DNA of 64,000 bases. It comes from Rhynchonema sp. JSB1_4 (lineage: Eukaryota; Nematoda; Chromadorea; Monhysterida; Xyalidae). The stretch is taken from assembly GCA_030248065.1 (NCBI GenBank), contig JASAMV010006037.1:1-64000 (forward strand). Direction: 5' to 3'. This document shows positions 1 through 10,306 of the stretch, piece after piece; position 1 is the stretch's first letter; the number at the start of each line of letters is the position of its first letter. The translations under genes and the position numbers were made by a program. Under the pieces are notes generated by a model. The model ran no database searches, was not told the origin of the DNA, and worked only from the letters and a program-made list of their open reading frames with translations.

Positions 1-278
1 CTTTTGTATGGGTGTACACTAACACTAGTACACTAACCGCCGCGCCAGGTACACTAACCGCCTCAATTTTTGCCTCAAGTTGTATGGGTTAAAACCTAAT
101 TGTATGGGTTAATTCATTTCTCTTTAAATCACACGTTTTTGGAATCATATAAAAATATCATATGGTTTCGAAATTTCTGATTTTCTTTCAAGTTCGGTGA
201 TAAAATAAAATAGGTTACTGTTGCTTGCGTAATTTTCGAGCATAACGGCAATTTACAATCGGACAGCACACAGACATC
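1..278. other. 5' flank of CHMP2B with transposon relic
   Basis: The first 120 bases hold repeated 'gtacactaa' motifs like those inside the A-type hAT-like elements further along, so this is probably the end of a transposon relic. Bases 120-278 are A/T-rich and would contain the CHMP2B promoter and 5' UTR. I see no clear TATA box or other defined promoter element. Confidence 0.4.
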
Positions 279-3200
279 ATGACATCGCTGTTCAAAACTG
301 ATCCAAAAGGTGAGTTTAATTATAGTCGGTGTGTTTCCTGGCAGTGCAGTTCCTGGTCCGGCGGGGAAATTAGTGCACATCATTACTTTTTCGGAGGGGA
401 AATTAGTGTACCTCACTGGGGGAAGATCAGTGGTGTACCTACCCAGGCGGGGCGGCAACCTACTGTACCACCCAAAATGCGGGGCGGCAACCTACTGTAC
501 CACCCAAAATGCGGGGCGGCAACCTACCTACTGTACCAACCAGCCGAGCTAGGGGGGGTGTAGTTCCTGGGGGCAGTGTAGTTACTGGGGGGGAGGGGGT
601 CCCCCCCTCGGGTACGTCTGTTCCCCCTCCATGGTACGCCTGCCCCACTGTTCCCCCTCCGGGTACGTCTGCTCCCCCAATTTTTACCTACCGTATTCCC
701 TAAAATAGAGCCCCCCAAAAATAGAGCCCCCCCCCAAAAAATACAGCCCCCCTAAAAGGGGTCAGTGAAAAAATAGAGCCCCCCCAAAATACAGCCCCTC
801 CCCCAACTTGGAATTCCCCGCTTGGGGGTCGTAAAGTCAAGTTCTTGTATAAGACACCTTATGTACAACGTTTGTGGTTGAGTATATGATGACGTAAAGC
901 CTTTTATGGAAGATCTGCACCTAAAAACACTCAATAATGACCAGTAACACCCTGACAGAACTCCATTTTAGGGGTAATTTTTGGGACATTTTTTGAGATT
1001 TTGGGCTGCGAAAAAATACAGCCCCCCCAAAAATAGAGCCCCCCAAAAAAATACAGCCCCCCCTAAAAGGGGTCAGTGAAAAAATACAGCCCCCCTTGTA
1101 TTTTAGGTTTTACGGTAAAATAGGCGGATTTTGGCCTAAAATAGGCATTTTTAGGCATAAAATGAGTGATTTTTGGGAAGCCCCTGATTTTTAAGTCAAT
1201 GTCATCAAAAATCGCCAATATACCTTTTTTATTGAGATTTTTTCCTAAAAGGCGCAAAAATCAGCCAAATTTTCGACCTCAAAAAATGACTTTTCTCCAA
1301 ATTTGGGTTCTCCCCCCCCCTTCCGGGTCCCTCCCCTCCTTCCCCCCAGGTGGGTACGTCTGTTCCTCCTCCGAAAAAAAGGGGGGTACCGCCTGTTCCC
1401 CCTCCGGACCAGGAACTACACTGCCTGGGGGGGAGGGTGTCCCCCCTCGGGTACGCTATCTCCCCCTCGGGTGGTACACTATCCCCCTATCTCCCCCTCC
1501 GGGTACACTATCTCCACCAATTTTTGCCTAAAATGGCCATTTTCAGGCCTAAAATGGGCATTTTAGGCCTAAATTGTGTGAATTTTAGGTCAATGTTCTC
1601 AAAAGTCGGCAAAATACCCTGTTTGTGAAGAATTTTTTCCAAAAAGGGGTAAAAATAGGTCAAATTTTCTACCTCAAAAAGTGAGTTTTTTCCGAATTTG
1701 GGTCTCCCCCCCTTCTCCCCTCGGGGGTACACTATCTCCCCCTCCGAAAAAAACGGGGGGTCCGCTATCTCCCCCTCCGGACCAGGAACAACACTGGGTG
1801 GGGGGTCGTACTACTTGGGGGGTCATCTGGAAACCGAAATTTTTTATGTCTAATACTGAAGAAAATGTGGCCTAAAACACTAATTTCGCGCGCAGCGCGC
1901 GATTTTTCGCCTATTTGCAGACAAATATGCTAATTTTATGCAATTTTAAGCCAAAAATGAATGTTTTGGGTGAAAAGTTAGGTGGGGCGGCAACCTATCT
2001 ACTGTACCAGGGGAGGGGCGGCAACCTACCTACTGTACCTAGGGGGAACCCCCACCCCTCCCCCCCCCCAGCTACACCATTGGGGAAGACCCAAAATCAG
2101 AAAAAAGTCACTTTTTGAGGTAGAAAATTTGGCCTGTTTTTGCCCCTTTTTGGAAAAAATTCTTCATAAAAAGGGTATTTTGGGGCCGTAATTCGCCGAC
2201 CGAAAGGCCGCGGACCGTAGCTTTTGACTACGGTAAGTTACGGTAGATTGCCATAGGGAATGATGATCTGCAAGCTGGCGCAGCGGACGGAGAATGCTAT
2301 CGGAAATGGTTTACGATGTGCGTTACGGTAGCCAGTGTAGTTCCTGGGGGGGGAGGGGGGTCTCCCCCTCGGGTACGCTATCTCCCCCTCGGGTGGTACA
2401 CTATCACCCTATCTCCCCCTCCGGGTACACTATCTCCCCCAATTTTTGCCTAAAATGGCCATCTTCAGGCCTAAAATGGGCATTTTTAGGCCTAAAATGT
2501 GTGATTTTCAGGTCAATGTTCTCAAAAGTCGCCAAAATACCCTTTTTATGAAGAATTTTTTCCAAAAAGGGGCAAAAATAGGTCAAATTTTCTACCTCAA
2601 AAAGTGACTTTTTCCCGAATTTGGGTCTTCCCCCCTTCCCCTTCGGGGGTACACTATCTCCCCCTCCGAAAAAAACGGGGGGTCCGCTATCTCCCCCTCC
2701 GAACCAGGAACTACACTGACGGTAGCTATGCTGCCTGTGCTAGCTACCGTAGTCAAAAGCTACGGTCTGCGGTCTTGCGGTCGGCGAATTACGTTCCCGG
2801 TATTTTGGCGACTTTTGAGAACATTGACCTGGAAATCACACATTTTAGGCCTAAAATGCTCATTTTAGGCAAAAATTGGGGAGCTTAGTGTACCCGGAGG
2901 GGAAATTAGTGTACTGGTGTACCTTTGTCGGGGAAATTAGTGTACCTTAGGGGGGTCCCGCGCCAGCCCAGGAAGTTCCTGGGCCGGACCCCCCTAAGGT
3001 ACACTATTTTCCCCGACAAAGGTACACTAGTACACTAATTCCCCCAGTGGTGTCGTTGAGAAATCGAAAAAAAACGCTATTGTTTTATTGCAGCACAACA
3101 GAAGAAGAATGAACGAGCGCTTCGCAACGTCCAGCGGGATATGGGCAGAGAGTCGCGAGACCTCGAGAGACGCGAGAAACAAGTGGTTGGTGTTTTTGTT

Positions 3201-6200
3201 GTCTGGAGTGGAGCAGTGTAGTTCCTGGGGGTAGGGCCCTAAGGTACACTAATTTCCCCGACCAAGGTACACTACACTAGTACACTAATTTCCCCTCCGG
3301 GTACACTGATTTTCCCAATTTTTGCCCAAAATGAGCATTTTAGGCGTAAATTATGTGATTTTTTGGTTAATGCAGTAAAAAGTGGCCAAAATACCCTTTT
3401 TATGATAATTTTTTTTTCAAAAAGGGGCAAAAGTAGGTCCAATTTTCTACCTCAAAAAGTGGCTTTTTCCTGAATATTGGTCTTCCCCTCCGTCCCCTAG
3501 TATCCGGTATCTTGATTTTTTCACCCAGGGGTATCCGGTATCCAGACTTTTTGTCCAGGGGTATAGGGATCGGCGTCGGTCATGTAGACCGACACCGACA
3601 CCGACACCGACACTTTTTTGGAAAGTACCGACACCGGCGAAAAAGCACGCCGACACCGACACCGACAGTGAAAAAATGACCGACACCGACAGTAAAACCG
3701 AGTTTGCCTTTTTTAGCCCTAAAAACTTATTTTTAGACCTAAAATGCCTTTTTGGACAAAAACCGGTGTGTTGGTGTACTTCTCACCTGAAAAAAGAGGG
3801 ATCAAATACCAAAACAAAAAACAATTATGAACTTTGTATGATAGGATATATCCCGTCACATTGTGACCAAGCACCCGACTGAATCAAAATTGTTCCTCGA
3901 ACTTGCAAAATTGCACCTGGCTGCCAGCATCTACACGAAGTACCGAAATCGCTTGAAACCAGACACTGCTGAAAAGTTGTTGTTCCTGAAGCGTATGCTA
4001 CCCACGTGTCAATACTTGTACAATTGAGTGTATCTGATGTGATGGAGAATAATGATGTATCGGTGTCCTTCGCAAATAACTCGTGATTGATATTTCTCAT
4101 TCTGTTCGCATGTCTTTCCTTTAATCTGATTCCAAAAAAATTGTTCTCTTGTTGTGTTGCACTGCTGCAGAATTGAAACTGAACCGTGTATGAGGAATTG
4201 GTCGTTCAAAACCAGCGCTTGGCGCTTTTTTATATGTTGTGGACAACTAAAGAACATAATCAGTACGAAATATATTTTTTTCTAATAGTAGTTGGCTGCC
4301 GAAAAATTGGGGACCGACACTACCGACACCTGAAAAAAACCGACACTTTTGTGGACCGACACCGACACCGACACCGACATTAGTAGTGTCGGTACCTACA
4401 CCGACTTTTTTCCGACACCGACGCCGATCCCTACAGGGGTATCCTACCCTAAAATTTTTCCGAAAACCGTAAAAATCGCCTGTTTTCACCTCCAAAATAG
4501 GGTTAGAGAGATGTCGGGTGTCGGGGGCCAAAAAAGTGTAGGTGTCGGGTGTCGCGTGCCTCCAGGTGTCGGGTGTCGGGTTGTTTGGGACCCGATAGCC
4601 GACACCCGACACTTACGGTTCAAAACATCAGTTTTGCCGAGAAAAGAATTTTGAGAGAAAATTTTCTTCGAACCAATTGTTTCCGAAGACGCAGAATGTG
4701 TCATTTTGGTGTTTATTTTGTGTGAAAATACTTGAATTCAGTTACTTGATCCAAAAAAAGGAGCAAAAAGTTGCCTGTTTTTGGCCCAAAAACAGGTGTC
4801 GGGTATCGGGTTTTTTCCAAAACCTAGATGTCGGGTGTCGGGTTTTTTTGGAACTGTCGGGTGTCGGCTTTTTTTCTCAAATGTCGGGTGTCGGGTATTT
4901 TCAGATGTCGGCTGTCGGGTGTCGGATCCCAAAATGCTCAAAATTTCTTGCTGGCGCAAGCATAACCCCCAAAATGAATATTTTTTGCGCTTTCAACACC
5001 GATTTTGTTCGATTTTCCTCTACAAAATTGACCTTTTTGAACAACCCCCCTGGGTATCCGAGATTTTTAATTTTAGGGAGCAACCCCCCTGGTATCCGAG
5101 GTTTTTCATTTTGGGTATCCGGTATCCGAAAATTTTGGATTTTGGGTACCGTATTGTCGGAAATAGAACCCCCCCATTAATTGATCCCCCACTGATTGGA
5201 CCCCACCCAAATGGCTCGAAATCAAAAATAGAACCCCCATAAATTGAATCCCCCCAAAATGACCCCAGTGAAAAAATAGACCTCCGGGTTCTATTTCCGA
5301 CAATGCGGTATCCGGTATCCTGACGTTTTGATTTCCCAACGACACCACTGCAGGGAGGCACACTAATTTCCGCTCCGAAAAAGTATGGCGGTATACTAAT
5401 TTCCCCGCCGGACCAGAAACAACACTGGAGTGGAGTGGGGAACAGGTTTGTAGGGGAAGATACTCACCGTCTTACCATGCTCATTTCGTGGGGACTAGGA
5501 ATCGGAAGGTATCAATATCAGGCAGTGGTGTCGTTGGGAAATCAAAAAGTCAGGATACCGGATACACAAAATCCAAAATTTTCGGATACCGGATATACTT
5601 GCGTATTTTTCCGCAAAATATGTTTTTGGAAAAAAACCGTTTTTTTCCAGAAAAAAACCGTTTTTTTCCAAATATTTTTCCAGTACTTAAGGATACCCAT
5701 GGTCCAAAAACGCCTATTTTGGGGAAAATTTTGTCGGGAAATGGCCTGAAACATGCTAAAAATGCACTTGGAGATTAAAAAGAGCTCATTTTGAACTGTT
5801 TAGCACCGATTTACATTAGTTTTGACAACATCCTTTTGTAATCCTTGAAAATATTTCGGAAATTTGGAAAAAAACCGTTTTTTTCCAAAAGTTGCCACTT
5901 GGAAAAATTTCCGGAAAAATGAAAACGTATTTTTCCGGGCCTCGGGAAAAAACGGTTTTTTTCGGTTTTTTTTCCCTGAAAAAAACGGTTTTTTTCCGGC
6001 CCGCAAGTATAATACCGGATACCTAAAATAAAAAATCTCGGATATCAAGGGGTTGCTCCCTAAAAAAATCTCGGATACCCAGGGGGGTTGTTCAAACAAA
6101 GGACAATTTTTTGGAGGAATGTTGAGCAAAATCGGCGTTGGAAGCGCAAAAATGGCAAGTAAAATCTGGGCACTTTTAACACTTAACCACCTATGGCATT

Positions 6201-7861
6201 TAATTTGGCAAGTAAAATATACAGCCTATATTAACTTGCCATTGGCAATTGATTTGATTAAGGAAAAATATCCGGGGTACCTACGCAAGTGCTCGCACAT
6301 TGCTCAAACCGCTTAGTGGAAGATTCGTCACCATTAAAAAAGTTCAAACATTCAGGAACTCGATATCAAGAAACGTGCCAAAGAGGGCAATCGCGCTGCC
6401 GTGCAACAACTTGCCAAACAATTGGTCAATATTCGGAAGCAAAAGACACGATTCTGTCAGATGAACGCCACGGTGTCCGGTGTGGGCACGCAGGCAAAGG
6501 TTAATTCCCAACAGTGGTGCCGGGCCCGCCCATGAGGACATCGACTGGAATTGTGTTTCTGCACGGCATTTTTGCTTTTGTTCCGTCTATATTCGTTAGT
6601 TAGTTTAGTGCGTCGGCACCAACTCAATAACGCATACATAAGAAGATTAAGTGGAAGAATTCCGTCTGGATCCGTCGTTGCCGCAAGTCTGCTTCGGTAT
6701 GAAAAATTATTGCCGACTTTGATCGGGTTTCTCTCCCAGTATCTTGCCAGAATTGACAAAACACCATTTTCCCCTTGTCCACAGGTGATGGCATCGCAGG
6801 CCAAAATGGCTGGCGCGATGTCCGACACAACCAAAGTGATGGGCTCCATGAACAAACAATTGAATCCACAGAAAATGGCCAAGGACATGAAGGACTTTGA
6901 GCAGGCGAATATGAAGATGGAAATGAGTGAAGAAATGAGTTGGTTTGGTTTCAGGGTTTTGTCAGCAACTTGGTTTCTTCTGAAACATCAATCACCTAGC
7001 TGGCGACGGATGTTTCTAAATGACCATTATGTTCAATTCATGAAATTTCAAGGTGTTTTTTGAAACGGAATCTTTTTTGACCAATGGCCATTGGCAAGTA
7101 AATATTGGCCGGAAGATTTTCAGTTTGCTGGCCAAATTGACTAGTAACATTTAGAGGTGTACTTGTCAGTTTCAGCTTTTGCTAGTGTTTTGTTTTCCAT
7201 TCTGGTAGCAGTTTTCAGGTTTACTAGCCAATGGCTAGTGGACAAATTTGAAAAGACAAACCCTGGATTTGCTTTGTATTTCAACTTATATATCCCATCG
7301 TATGTTTTTCAGTGAGCGATGCGCTCGACAGCATAATGAACGAATCAGGAGACGAAGAAGAAGAAGATGCAATTGTCAGTCAAGTGTTGGATGAGATTGG
7401 CATCGAAATGAAGGGACAGGTTGGGTATGGTGTCTGATGTTTCACTTATGGTTCAAATTAATATCGGTATTTATAAACAAAGCACTCGTGTTAGTTGGGT
7501 ACTTATAAACTAGGCGCTCGATTTTGCCTGGCTGAAGTCTGATTAATTTTGTCTGTTGATCCAATTCGAATCGACTCGTTTCTGGTAAAGTAATACGTTT
7601 GGAATCAACTCAAGCTTCACTGCGCGTTTGAATTTATGAGTTTTAGTGATTTTTGTATTTCAGTTTGTGCAACATTCTTCTTCGCAACATAAACCTGGAA
7701 CATTGATTGCGGAGCTGAAAACTATTGTTGTCATGTCATTTATATTTCAGCTGTCCAAGGCTCCGGCCGCCCCTCGTGGTGAAGCGGCAGCGCAGTCAGC
7801 TTCGAAGAAAATGACGGACGATGAGATAGATGCCATGCTTGAGCGGCTCAAAGCTGATTGA
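279..7861 (+). CDS. CHMP2B: Charged multivesicular body protein 2B (ESCRT-III subunit)
   Basis: Six exons: 279-309, 3094-3185, 6356-6499, 6785-6938, 7313-7419, 7751-7861, all with GT/AG borders and agreeing phases; 639 nt, 212 residues (human CHMP2B has 213). The protein starts MTSLFK, has the basic helical segment ELDIKKRAKEGNR and LAKQLVNIRKQKTR, the NMKMEMSEEM block, and an acidic linker followed by QVLDEIGIEMKGQ. It ends in a MIT-interacting motif (DDEIDAMLERLKAD), which in this family recruits the Vps4 ATPase. ESCRT-III proteins polymerise on membranes and drive budding and scission in multivesicular body formation; the cytosolic monomer is recruited to endosomes. The QVLDEIGIE block and the start favour CHMP2B over CHMP2A. 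Introns 1 (2784 bp) and 2 (3170 bp) consist mostly of nested transposons, yet all exons and splice sites look intact. Confidence 0.95.
574..1423. mobile_element. hAT-like MITE, family A, nested in E2
   Basis: Terminal repeats CAGTGTAGTTACTGG and CCAGGAACTACACTG, with an exact 8-bp target duplication CCTGGGGG at 566-573 and 1424-1431. The duplicated target lies in the first 20 bases of another A-type copy (about 556 to 1796), so the two A elements are nested. This copy is interrupted by an L-type element at 689-1117. The 8-bp duplication and CAG(T)G termini are the hallmarks of the hAT superfamily; there is no coding capacity. Confidence 0.85.
689..1117. mobile_element. TA-flanked element, family L (copy L4)
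   Basis: Begins TACCGTATTCCCTAAAATAG and ends with the inverse (ctaaa...ttttaGGTTTTACGGTA). The interior is strand-asymmetric, with runs of 'agagccccccaaaaa'. It interrupts the A-element text 'cccaatttttacc / aaataggcgg'. The TA at each end fits a Tc1/mariner-type TA duplication, but because the termini are palindromic with TA this cannot be distinguished from terminal bases. Confidence 0.6.
2184..2798. mobile_element. Foldback element P, Mutator-like by its 10-bp duplication
   Basis: About 50-bp inverted arms: CGTAATTCGCCGACCG... at 2187-2240 is the inverse of ...CGGTCGGCGAATTACG at 2740-2793. Flanked on both sides by GGTATTTTGG (2174-2183 and 2799-2808), a 10-bp direct repeat that reconstitutes one uninterrupted A-element interior. 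Long inverted arms and a 9-10-bp duplication fit a Mutator-like foldback. It carries MITE A1 inside. Confidence 0.65.
2333..2718. mobile_element. hAT-like MITE, family A (copy A1), nested in P
   Basis: 386 bp, with CAGTGTAGTTCCTGGGG and CCAGGAACTACACTG termini and an exact 8-bp duplication ACGGTAGC at 2325-2332 and 2719-2726. The interior has 'tttaggcctaaaatgggca' and 'acctcaaaaagtgactttttc' blocks shared with copies at 11415 and 23119. Non-coding. Confidence 0.9.
2899..3044. repeat. 146-bp near-perfect palindrome of joined A-type ends
   Basis: Left arm ggggaaattagtgtact...ggtgtacctttgtcgggg and right arm ccccgacaaaggtacac...agtacactaattcccc are inverse copies centred near 2977 (gcccaggaa / ttcctgggc). 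The centre looks like two CCAGGAACT transposon ends fused head to head. It lies just upstream of CHMP2B exon 2. Confidence 0.8.
3564..4433. mobile_element. Element F with GACACC hexamer arms
   Basis: Termini TAGGGATCGGCGTCGGT and its inverse ACCGACGCCGATCCCTA; exact 8-bp duplication CAGGGGTA at 3556-3563 and 4434-4441. Both arms consist of short runs of the hexamer ACCGAC. The middle (about 3770-4290) is unique-looking A/T-rich DNA in which I recognise no gene. The 8-bp duplication suggests hAT although the termini are not CAG-type. Confidence 0.8.
4511..4928. repeat. Dispersed heptamer array GTGTCGG
   Basis: Runs of 'gtgtcggGTGTCGG' on one strand and 'CCGACAC' near 4600-4612 on the other, separated by T-rich spacers (ttttttcc, tttttttgg). 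Lies inside the G-type element in CHMP2B intron 2 and may be the arms of another element that I cannot delimit. Confidence 0.6.
5147..5310. mobile_element. TA-flanked MITE, family L (copy L1)
   Basis: 164 bp with 25-bp inverted termini TACCGTATTGTCGGAAATAG / CTATTTCCGACAATGCGGTA. It splits a G-type element between '...attttggattttggg' and 'tccggtatcctgacg'. Interior reads 'agaaccccccc', 'aattgaatcccccc'. It is the shortest and cleanest L copy. Confidence 0.8.
5522..6155 (+). mobile_element. Family G element (copy G2), 3' truncated
   Basis: Begins CAGTGGTGTCGTTGGGAAAT, followed by 'caggataccggatac', the G-family signature also seen at 19770 and, inverted, ending at 5353. Interrupted by foldback M1 (5594-6011). 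The interior resumes 'taccggatacctaaaata' and 'ggggggttgttcaaa' and fades out near 6155 with no recognisable right end. Confidence 0.6.
5594..6011. mobile_element. Foldback element M1
   Basis: 418 bp with termini TATACTTGCGTATTTTTCCG and GGCCCGCAAGTATA. Both ends carry multiple self-complementary 'aaaaaaccgttttttt' stretches that can form hairpins by themselves. Near-identical to M2 at 17219-17641, including a conserved centre (cctattttggggaaaattttg, gaactgtttagcaccgattt). It splits the G2 sequence 'accgga / ataccgga'. TA duplication likely. Confidence 0.8.
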
Positions 7862-8589
7862 TTCATTGTTTGTGAAAAGAATATTTCTGCTGCAATTGTC
7901 ATAAAACATCTTTCGAACTTTCTAAAACACATACGTACATGTAAAATTAGAACTAAACGTACACATCAGTCACTCGCGCTGTGATAGTTGGACAGGACGT
8001 TCTGTTGTTTTGTTCCATGCGTGACATTCGTTTACCAAACCATGCTACACAGCCAACCTTTGCAAATTTTATTACTTTCGTTGATCTTGGATTCTTATGT
8101 TTTATAATTTGTGCTGATGTCCTATTCCATATTATATCAGTGGTACGGTAAATTTTCCAAATCGCTGCCGCGCAGTTAATTTAAACCAGGCCTGAACCCA
8201 GAAATCAACTTTTGAAACATTCGGACAGCAAATACACATGCAGCTTTCCAGCCATGTTTCAGAACTGCGCGTGCTTAGCGTTCGGGTTGAGGCGTGGACG
8301 TTAACTGTGGGGCGCATTGGCTGTGAATTCAGAAATTTACGATGGTTTTAGTATAAATATTCAAGCCCGGTGCTTTCCAGCATTGCATTATCGTCGTGAG
8401 GCCTTTATGGTTGATGTCCAGCTCGAAGTTGAGCATCGTATTTTATTTTATGATTGTATTTCAGCATTTGTTTGAACTTAATTAGATGTTTCTGTTTCGT
8501 GTCCAATGCGTCAATGTGAGTTTTGGATACTTTTGGGGATGACAATGATGCGCACGCCAGAGTTGACTTTTGATCATAGCATTCACGTG
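7862..8589. other. CHMP2B 3' UTR and intergenic, no gene seen
   Basis: No canonical AATAAA close to the stop codon; 'ataaaa' occurs about 40 bases downstream. The stretch is mixed composition without long ORFs or obvious repeats. A TTCACGTG at 8582-8589 is the target copy of the element that follows. Confidence 0.4.
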
Positions 8590-8887
8590 CAGTGCTGCGG
8601 CCGAGGGTGGGGTCCCTCCGAAGGTGCAGTATCTCCCCGTCTGTGGTACGGTGTCGGGTATCTCCCCCAAATTTCACCCGAAAAGTGCCTATTTTGGTCC
8701 AAATTGGCTTAAAATCGACCAGAGAGGAATCATTTGCGCGCGATTTATGCCCATTTCAACCCATAAAAATTGAATTCCCACGAGACTAGTATGGTATATA
8801 GTACCTCCTCCTAAAAACTTCTCCCCCCCCATAGGTACTGTATCTCCCCCTCAGAAGTAGCGCTGTTCGGAAGTAGCCACGGCACTG
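8590..8887. mobile_element. hAT-like MITE, family K (copy K1)
   Basis: 298 bp, starts CAGTGCTGCGGCCGAGG and ends AGTAGCCACGGCACTG. Flanks ttcacgtg and ttcacaag match at 6 of 8 positions, consistent with an old 8-bp duplication. Same family as K2 (13898-14333). The 8888-9195 stretch after it holds no gene that I can recognise, only a TTAGGC-like 'ggctttaggctta' near 9070. Confidence 0.6.
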
Positions 8888-9195
8888 TTCACAAGACGCG
8901 AGTCGATCTTCTCCTATTGCGGCTGGAAACGCCAAGTTGTCCCACCGAACCACAAGCTGCGCCCACACATGAGCCCGGTTCGGAGGTGGTGTGATTATCG
9001 GGAGATAGAATTCACCTAAACGGAATGCAACTCTATTTCTCTTTTGTTCAGCTTTTGGCTCAGGCTTTGGCTTTAGGCTTAGAACCCAGCCAAGAAGACC
9101 TGTGCACATGTATCATGTCCACGACCAATTTAAAACCTGAAACGAGACTTCAACACAATTAGGATACGGCAGTTTCGCGTCAGTTGGATTCCGTT

Positions 9196-10067
9196 CAGAG
9201 ATCGGAAACGGGCCGGGTAAAGTCGGCCCGGCCCGGTCGGCGAAAAGTCCGGCCCGGCCCGGCCCGGTGGAGGGCTGCAGGTCGGCCCGGCCCGGCCCGT
9301 TTTGGCTTGAGGTCGGCCCGGCCCGGCCCGGTCAGCCAATTTTCAAGGGCTAAAAACTAAAAAAGTCCAAAAAGCTGAAAAAAATTCGAAAATTTTCTGC
9401 AGAATACTTGTTTTCACTGGTTGGTACAGCTGGAGGGAAGGGTAGGTAGGTAGGTAGGTAGATTGACGCGCCATCCTGATGCAGTACGTAAGTCGCCGCC
9501 CCGGTTGGTACAGTAGTGTAGTAGGTATGGTATAATTTTTGGCTCAAAATGGTTTAAAATCGGTATTTTTCACTCCATATAGGCGAAAAATCGCGCGTGA
9601 CGCGCGAAATTAGCGCTTAAGAGTACATTCTCATCAATATGTAGACATAAAATTTTGTTCCCGGACGACTCCCCCCCAGCTCGGCCGGTCGGTACTACAG
9701 TAGGTAGGTTGATTGCAGGCAGGCTTTTTTGGTGGTGCAGTACGAGTAGGTTGATTGCTGCAAAGCAAAGGCCTGGGTATGGGTAGCTACTGCTTCTTTC
9801 TTCAAAACGATGACTGAAAAGATCAAGAACTAGGAAATGTTATTGCGCGAAGCGCAAAAATTTTGAAAATTTTGGTTCAAAAAATGGTAATTTCGTTCAA
9901 ATTTAGGCATACCGGGCCGGACCGAGCCGGGCTGCTCGGCCCGGCCCGGCCCGGTCCCCCCAAATCTCCGGCCCGGCCCGGCCCGGTCGATCAACTCCAA
10001 AATCGCGGCCCGGCCCGGCCCGGGTACCGGGCCGGGCCGGGACGGGCCAGCCCGTTTCCGATCTCTG
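9196..10067. mobile_element. hAT-like element, family C (copy C2), with CGGCC arrays
   Basis: Termini CAGAGATCGGAAACGGGCC and AGCCCGTTTCCGATCTCTG with an exact 8-bp duplication ATTCCGTT (9188-9195, 10068-10075). Each arm is a (GGCCC)n/(CGGCC)n microsatellite. The middle is interrupted by a family E copy at about 9415-9792 (repeated 'ggttggtac', 'taggtaggtagg'). Confidence 0.85.
9415..9792. mobile_element. Family E element (copy E3), inverted, inside C2
   Basis: Reads as the inverse of E1 at 10596-10933: 'attgacgcgccatcctg' here is the complement of 'caggatggagcgtcaa' there. Ends CACTGGTTGGTACAGC and GTAGCTACTG are degenerate; the flanks cttgtttt / cttctttc match 6 of 8. Boundaries are approximate. 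Confidence 0.45.
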
Positions 10068-10306
10068 ATTCCGTTCCGTTTGTGTGAATCAGAGGTAGCA
10101 GAGGTGGGAATCGGGCCGGGTTACCTCGGCCCGGCCCGACGAGGTCCGGGGGTCGGCCCGGCCCGACAGTTCGGGCCGGGAAGTCCGGCCCGGCCCGGCC
10201 CGACTTGGAAAAAAGTCGGCCCGGCCCGATTTTTTCGGCCCGACTTTTTCTGATGATATTTTGAAGCAATTTTTTGGTGCAAAAATTACTGTTTTTTGGT
10301 TTAAAA

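Larger units (their letters stand above)
428..2082. mobile_element. hAT-like non-autonomous element, family E (copy E2), in CHMP2B intron 1
   Basis: Starts CAGTGGTGTACC and ends GCTACACCATTG, imperfect terminal inverted repeats. It is flanked by gggaagat (420-427) and gggaagac (2083-2090), an 8-bp duplication with one mismatch. Inside are repeated 'ggcggcaacctac...ctgtacc' blocks. It is interrupted by A-type elements from about 556 to 1796. E2 itself sits in an older A-type copy: the left flank from 343 begins CAGTGCAGTTCCTGG and the right flank continues 'gggaagacccaaa'. No ORF resembling a transposase. Confidence 0.75.
3214..5427. mobile_element. hAT-like element, A-type (copy A2), in CHMP2B intron 2
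   Basis: Starts CAGTGTAGTTCCTGGGG, ends CCAGAAACAACACTG, flanked by an exact 8-bp duplication GAGTGGAG (3206-3213, 5428-5435). Of its 2214 bp most is later insertions: a G-type element (about 3495-5353) that itself carries F (3564-4433), a heptamer array (4511-4928) and L1 (5147-5310). Confidence 0.8.
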
